Shown here piece by piece: positions 59,098 through 64,000 of a stretch of 64,000 nt of DNA. How positions within the stretch are numbered: position 1 is the first letter of the stretch; every line of letters starts with the position of its first letter. The DNA is from Tillandsia leiboldiana. Its lineage: Eukaryota > Streptophyta > Magnoliopsida > Poales > Bromeliaceae. The stretch covers positions 10,480,838 to 10,544,837 of the forward strand of contig CM055080.1 of the NCBI GenBank assembly GCA_029204045.2, read 5' to 3'. The notes under the pieces were generated by a model. It was not told where the DNA came from. It searched no databases and worked only from the letters and a program-made list of their open reading frames with translations. A program made the translations under genes and the position numbers.

Positions 59098-60201
59098 TTA
59101 ATATTTGTTGATCAAGACACTTGAAAGTAGAAGTTTCTGCAGCAGAGTAGTCAATGTGAACTAATGATAGAGTCGATCATGTTTAAAAGCATTCTATAAA
59201 ATGAGCCACCCATGTCTTGATATTGCCTGCCGGATACCAGTACCAATTCTTAAACCACTATCACATTGAATGTGCTTCTTGAGATATTACATGTAGAGAT
59301 GCTAGCTGGAATGAACCATTATTTTTATGAGTAGAAGATATATTTAGGCCTCATTTGGTATAGTATTCTTTAAATTTGATATTTTAACTTTATTTCTAAT
59401 TTTTTGTCCTTTTGTTGCCAAATAAACTCCTTGGATGAAAGGATTGCAAGCATTTACTTACCATCCTACACCTTTTTTTTTGTGTGTAAATTCTATTTAA
59501 ATAAATAATAAACAAATTCGATACCAAACGTGGCCTTAGTAAATGCTTTGATCAAGTGAGGGCTATTGCGGCAGGAGCTTACCGTAGTTCCAGCAATCAA
59601 GGTCGTTGTATGGGGATGAGCTAAACAAGCTGTAGCCGATGCAGATATGCTGACAGCTTTGTTCCCGACAGTCCGTCTATTTTGTTCCTCCCTATAACAA
59701 AGGTAGAAGAACGTAAAAACTAAATTAGGAATATGGCACACAATGAGAGAGATTGCTCACACACATAGGCAGAAATGTGACAAACGCACTCGCGCACACA
59801 CACACACACTGGAGTATCATGCACCCACATACATGCACCAGAAGATAGCAGAAACACAGAAAGATCACATTAGCACACATAGACGGGAATACGACATAGG
59901 CGCACACACTGAGAGAAGAATATGATGTGCACACGCACACATACCTGGCACATGCCTTCACAAACACAGACTGGAATATGACACATGCGCATGCAGGATG
60001 GAGGGAAGGAGTGCACACCCAGTATATGACACACACACACACACACACCCCATTACTCAAAAATTCTGTGTTGCATTCATGGAGCTTAGAAAGAGCTTCA
60101 TGTAGAACTTACTCAAAGTCTATATGACATGCTGAACTTTTATTAGGGCTGAAATCCAGGAGATTTACTTTGTGGCTGTGAGCAGAACCAACTGCATAGA
60201 T
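59098..60201 (-). CDS. 3' exons of a second, inverted copy of the WD40-type gene (partial)
   Basis: Exon 14 copy 60,113-60,201 (89 nt), exon 15 copy 59,583-59,691 (109 nt) and exon 16 copy 59,098-59,136 (39 nt). Each keeps the length, phase and AG/GT borders of the left copy. Reading frames are open. Exon 14 replaces GRNEVNF by HSHKVNL, and exon 15 has RRTVGNKAVSISASATACL against RPTVGNKTVSISAPAIACL. The 39-nt exon 16 is identical. Upstream exons would lie right of the window, so it cannot be told whether this copy is complete, expressed or a fragment. Confidence 0.7.
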
Positions 60202-60262
60202 CTGTAGAGCAAAATAAATCAAGATTATTGGTATTATCATTTAGGAGATGAGGCTTTCTTTT

Positions 60263-60570
<308 letters not shown>

Positions 60571-60638
<68 letters not shown>

Positions 60639-60639
60639 G

Positions 60640-60672
<33 letters not shown>
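60571..60672. repeat. (CT)n-(TA)n-(CA)n-(GA)n compound microsatellite
   Basis: Four consecutive pure dinucleotide blocks between the two MITEs. Confidence 0.95.
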
Positions 60673-60676
<4 letters not shown>

Positions 60677-60758
60677 AGGCTACAATACTATTAATAGCAC
60701 CAAGTCATTGGTGCTATTAGGTTTTGGACCCTTGGATGAAAGGATGTGCAGTTAGGTT
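60673..60758. mobile_element. truncated Micron-like MITE
   Basis: Starts like the 36,821 copy (CTAGGCTACAATACTATTAA then AGCACCAAGTCATTGG), then stops abruptly at about 60,758, joined to sequence matching about 35,930 of the left arm. A deletion in the right arm ends inside the element. Confidence 0.65.
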
Positions 60759-61286
60759 TTAGATCCTTTGGAAATATTTTGTTTCTCTACCTAACCCTTT
60801 GAACATCTTTATGACTATGGTTCTTGAAATTGGAGAGGAATGAAGCCGCTCACCATCTGAAAGAAGAGATTAGATAGCTAGCTTGTGGACCTCATTTAGT
60901 ATTGAGAAAAATTTTGAGGGTTTAAAATCCACGTTTGTAAGTTCTGATCAAAATGTTGTGACTTATGACTATAAAGACCAAAATAAAGTTATTGTTGTAA
61001 TTGCTAAGACATTGAGTTGTGCGTATAGTGATAACAATCCAATTTGTGGCGATATTACATGCTATTGCAGGATAATAGGAGATTATTGAACTGGACTATT
61101 GGGAAAAATTTCAAGATTTGTTGTTGAAGTGTGAATGGGTCGTTTTGACTCATAGAAAGTGATTAAAGAAAGTTTCTTTCAATCTCACACTTGTTAGTTT
61201 CTCACACTTGAGGCACTGGTAAAGATTGGAGTTATGTGCAAGATCAGGTAAATAGGCTACCGTAATGACTAGAGATGTATGTGATA

Positions 61287-61291
61287 TAGGC
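61287..61291. other. empty insertion site equivalent to the TRIM at 34,859
   Basis: Reverse-complemented, reads GTGTTGCCTATATCACATAC, uninterrupted. The left arm has GTGTTACCTA, the TRIM, then ACCTATATCACATAC. Confidence 0.9.
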
Positions 61292-63304
61292 AACACAGAT
61301 GTGGAATGCGGAATATAAGCCTTATCATGATACACTTTCTGAAGGCTTGTCAGATAATTCACATGATAATGGCATTCCTGTTAGAAAGGATGTAGATGGA
61401 ATAATCATGGATCCTCAGTGTCTTGGCGAATCATTGTTTAGTAGATTTAGAATGTTATTTCTAGCTACTTATATTTGAATAGATGCAGGTTTTTTAGTTT
61501 GAAAATTGACCTTGCAAGTTTTATTTGCTATTTTTGATGAAAATTTAGTTGTATTCTGAAATTATTCATGTTTTGGAACTTGGCAATCTAGTTTGATATG
61601 TAGATAGCAACCATTTTTCTCTCCTTTGCTGATCTTTTTCTAGAGTACTTCTATTAGATTAGGAAGATGGTTTTTTTACATTTTGAACTTTTATGCTGGA
61701 TTTATATTCGTCACAGCAGATTTTAGGTGAGATTGCACCTCTTTATTTGTTGGGAGATTTTACTTTTTTAAAAAAAAATTATATTTTACTTCTTGCACCA
61801 TCTTCTTTTTATAACACTTGCTTTTTACTTCTTGCACCGTTAAGAAAGATTTATAGGTTTTATTAGTTCTGTGCTAAATCCCTCCTAACAACTCAACAGT
61901 TACTTAGCTCTCATTCACAGCGAAGTATAGATGTATTCTAATGACTCAAAGGCATGATGGCTATCAGTTGAATTTCCAATCTCAATCCACCCTGCCAGTA
62001 CAAACTGGCACACGTGCATGCGGAAATTCTAGTTATTCAAAATGCTATATAAGTATAAATTATAAAACCAAGAAGAGGGAGATCAATTACTCATTGAAGG
62101 TATGAGACATATTTCTTAGTTATTATTGCTAGTTATGCTGAAATTTCTCATGATTTTGTACATTCCAATGTACAATCTAAGGATGAATAATAGGTCAAAA
62201 AGGGGATGGATAGGTTGGGAGTTCTAAGAATGCACATATATGATCTTAAACACTTACGGATGAAAGAGCTATGTCTTATTATTGTTATTATTATTTTTTG
62301 GGTTTTAAGTTCTTCCTAGTCATATATTCAAGTAATGATAGATTATTCATGGGATGGCTTTTATTGGATTAGTTTAGCAAAACATATGGTCTTAGTGGAA
62401 TAGTGTTTTAGTTCCATGTGATATGTGATACCCTCTCATATTCTACTGAATTATAGAAGATTGTTTGAATTTCTAGGTGAGACTCCCATTGTCCGAGTCT
62501 CATTGCAAGATTTTGCTAGTTTTGGCTAATTAGTATTCATAATGGTTGTGTATGTCGAAAACTTGACTCTTGTTGCACTGAAACGTATAACAGTCTTAAT
62601 TTGTCTTAATTTTATTTTCTTTTAATATTTTGCAGTGAGTGAACTTGTTACTTTATCAGTCTTTCGTAGAGGCAAAATCATCAACAATCAACAGAGCCTT
62701 AATATGCTAAAGATTTTTAAGAAATCACCATTGCAAAAACATGACATACATGGACAGCGAAATTTATAAATTTCTTTCTGACGCTTAAATGAGAACAATA
62801 GCGGGTAACAAAATTGGGCTGTGTTCTTTATCATTGGTTGAAAGCTTAAAGTAAACCTACTTCTCAGCTGACCCAATAGTTCGTCCCTCTGTTTTGACTG
62901 GGTTAGTAATATAATTGTTTTAAATTTCAAAATTATAAAGAAGCTTCGACCTTGTCCCTACAAGCACTGGAATCTAATATTACCACTTTATAGATTGGGA
63001 CTGCAGTGTAATAAATGGCAAGACAAATTTCTCTAGTAGCCATCACAATACCAATGAAAATTGTAGAAACACTAAGCATGTATGTTCCTGATTGTCAAAT
63101 CTGTGGCCTTGGAGTGGTTCGAGATCATAAACTTGTTCAAATTTGTTCGGGAGTGAGATTGCGATGATTCCTCTTGTTTAAAGTTTTTCTCTATTATTCT
63201 TTTTCTTGAGCTTTTGCATCCATGAGCATCATTAGGTAGTTGTTGCTATCTTGGCTTGACTTTGTCTATGTTCCACTTTTCTTTTTGTTCTTACTTAGGT
63301 ATTG

Positions 63305-63871
63305 TGCGACATCTATAGAATTTAAAATAATCTTATATATAGAATATAATAGGGCTAAACGTCTTAACCTGACTATAAAATTTTGGATAGTGACTAGTTC
63401 CAAAAGATTAAAAAGATTAAGCGTGTTAAAACTAGAGTAGTTTTAGGATGGATGATTCTTTGGAAAGTGGGGCATCACAGTTAGTATCGGAGTCAATCAC
63501 CAATCGAAAGTATGAGATGAGTTTTGGCTGAGTTAAGGTTATATAGCGGGCAGAATGCGACTTTCGGACTAATGACTGTGGTAGAGCGCGGCTCTCCACA
63601 AAGTCAGCTAAGGCTAGCGGGGCGAGTCTCGCTTCGCCTAATGCTTATGAGTTTATCAGAACTTGACTAGAACGTCAGGGCTTAAAGGGGTAGGAATGTG
63701 ATACTTCCAAAATTTGAAATAATTTTATATATAGAATATAATAGAGCTAAACTTTTTAATCCGGCTATAGCATTTTAGGCGGCGGCTAGGCTCAAGAGAT
63801 TAAGAGGGTTAAGTGTTTTAGAGCTATAGTAATTTTAGGATAGGCGAACTCCTAGAAAGTGAGGTGTCACA
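63305..63871 (+). mobile_element. TRIM retrotransposon, counterpart of the 32,223 copy in the right arm
   Basis: Inverted counterpart of 32,223-32,789, with the same terminal repeats and a primer-binding-like GTTAGTATCGGAGTCAATC at about 63,480. Inserted before the arms duplicated. Confidence 0.75.
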
Positions 63872-64000
63872 TATTGAAGCGGTTGTCCATATATTGGTTT
63901 TGGGAATATTAATACACTTCCCTTATTTTCAAGTATGAGATTGTGCATATTTTATTTTTCTAAAATCATCCAATATTATGGCAATCTCTACTGATCAATG

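Overview
The window is nuclear DNA of a flowering plant, most likely a monocot. The reasons are split genes with GT-AG introns, AT-rich intergenic DNA, a Ty3/gypsy chromovirus of the Tekay/Del type with LTRs over 3 kb, several TRIM retrotransposons, Mutator-like (MULE) elements carrying plant mobile domain (PMD) genes, and MITEs sitting in (TA)n tracts as the rice Micron elements do. Pineapple-like genomes fit, but the species cannot be fixed from this sequence.

Layout. 1-12,391: a minus-strand Tekay/Del retrotransposon in tandem form (LTR, gag-pol with several frame breaks, LTR, then the start of a second gag at the left edge). One LTR holds a 100-N assembly gap. It abuts a truncated end of a palindrome-rich MULE (12,392-12,843). 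12,844-15,150 is very AT-rich spacer with one MITE. 15,151-38,215: the one host gene recognised, a 16-exon plus-strand WD40-type gene. Its exons join in phase to 423 codons over 22.8 kb, and its introns are loaded with transposable elements. 32,093-40,917 is repeated in inverted orientation at 57,079-64,000. The right arm carries open copies of exons 14-16 on the minus strand, so two related gene copies face each other tail to tail.

Between the arms (40,918-57,078) is a nested transposon block. It holds a cluster of microsatellite-associated MITEs. It also holds a TRIM (43,003-46,054, target duplication TATTT) whose LTR was hit by a 2.5-kb defective PMD-MULE (43,097-45,630, 9-bp duplication GTCCATGTC). 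Last comes a structurally complete 8.3-kb PMD-MULE (47,298-55,572, perfect 9-bp duplication GTGTAGCTA). This one encodes a 959-residue MURA-like transposase (three exons) and a 672-residue PMD protein (nine exons), both uninterrupted.

The most unusual signal is the design of the PMD-MULE ends. Each is a long inverted repeat of regularly spaced short palindromes with conserved stems and variable loops. The complete element uses an AAGGCGCTGA stem. The defective element has the same architecture with an unrelated AAAGCGGTGAA stem. A third end at 12.4 kb shares the first stem. The complete element adds a conserved 40-bp hairpin in both ends, a second array of CTCTCACAGTGAA palindromes inside the left end, and a tandem triplication in its PMD gene. 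TRIM insertions that are shared or unshared between the arms give a relative order of events.
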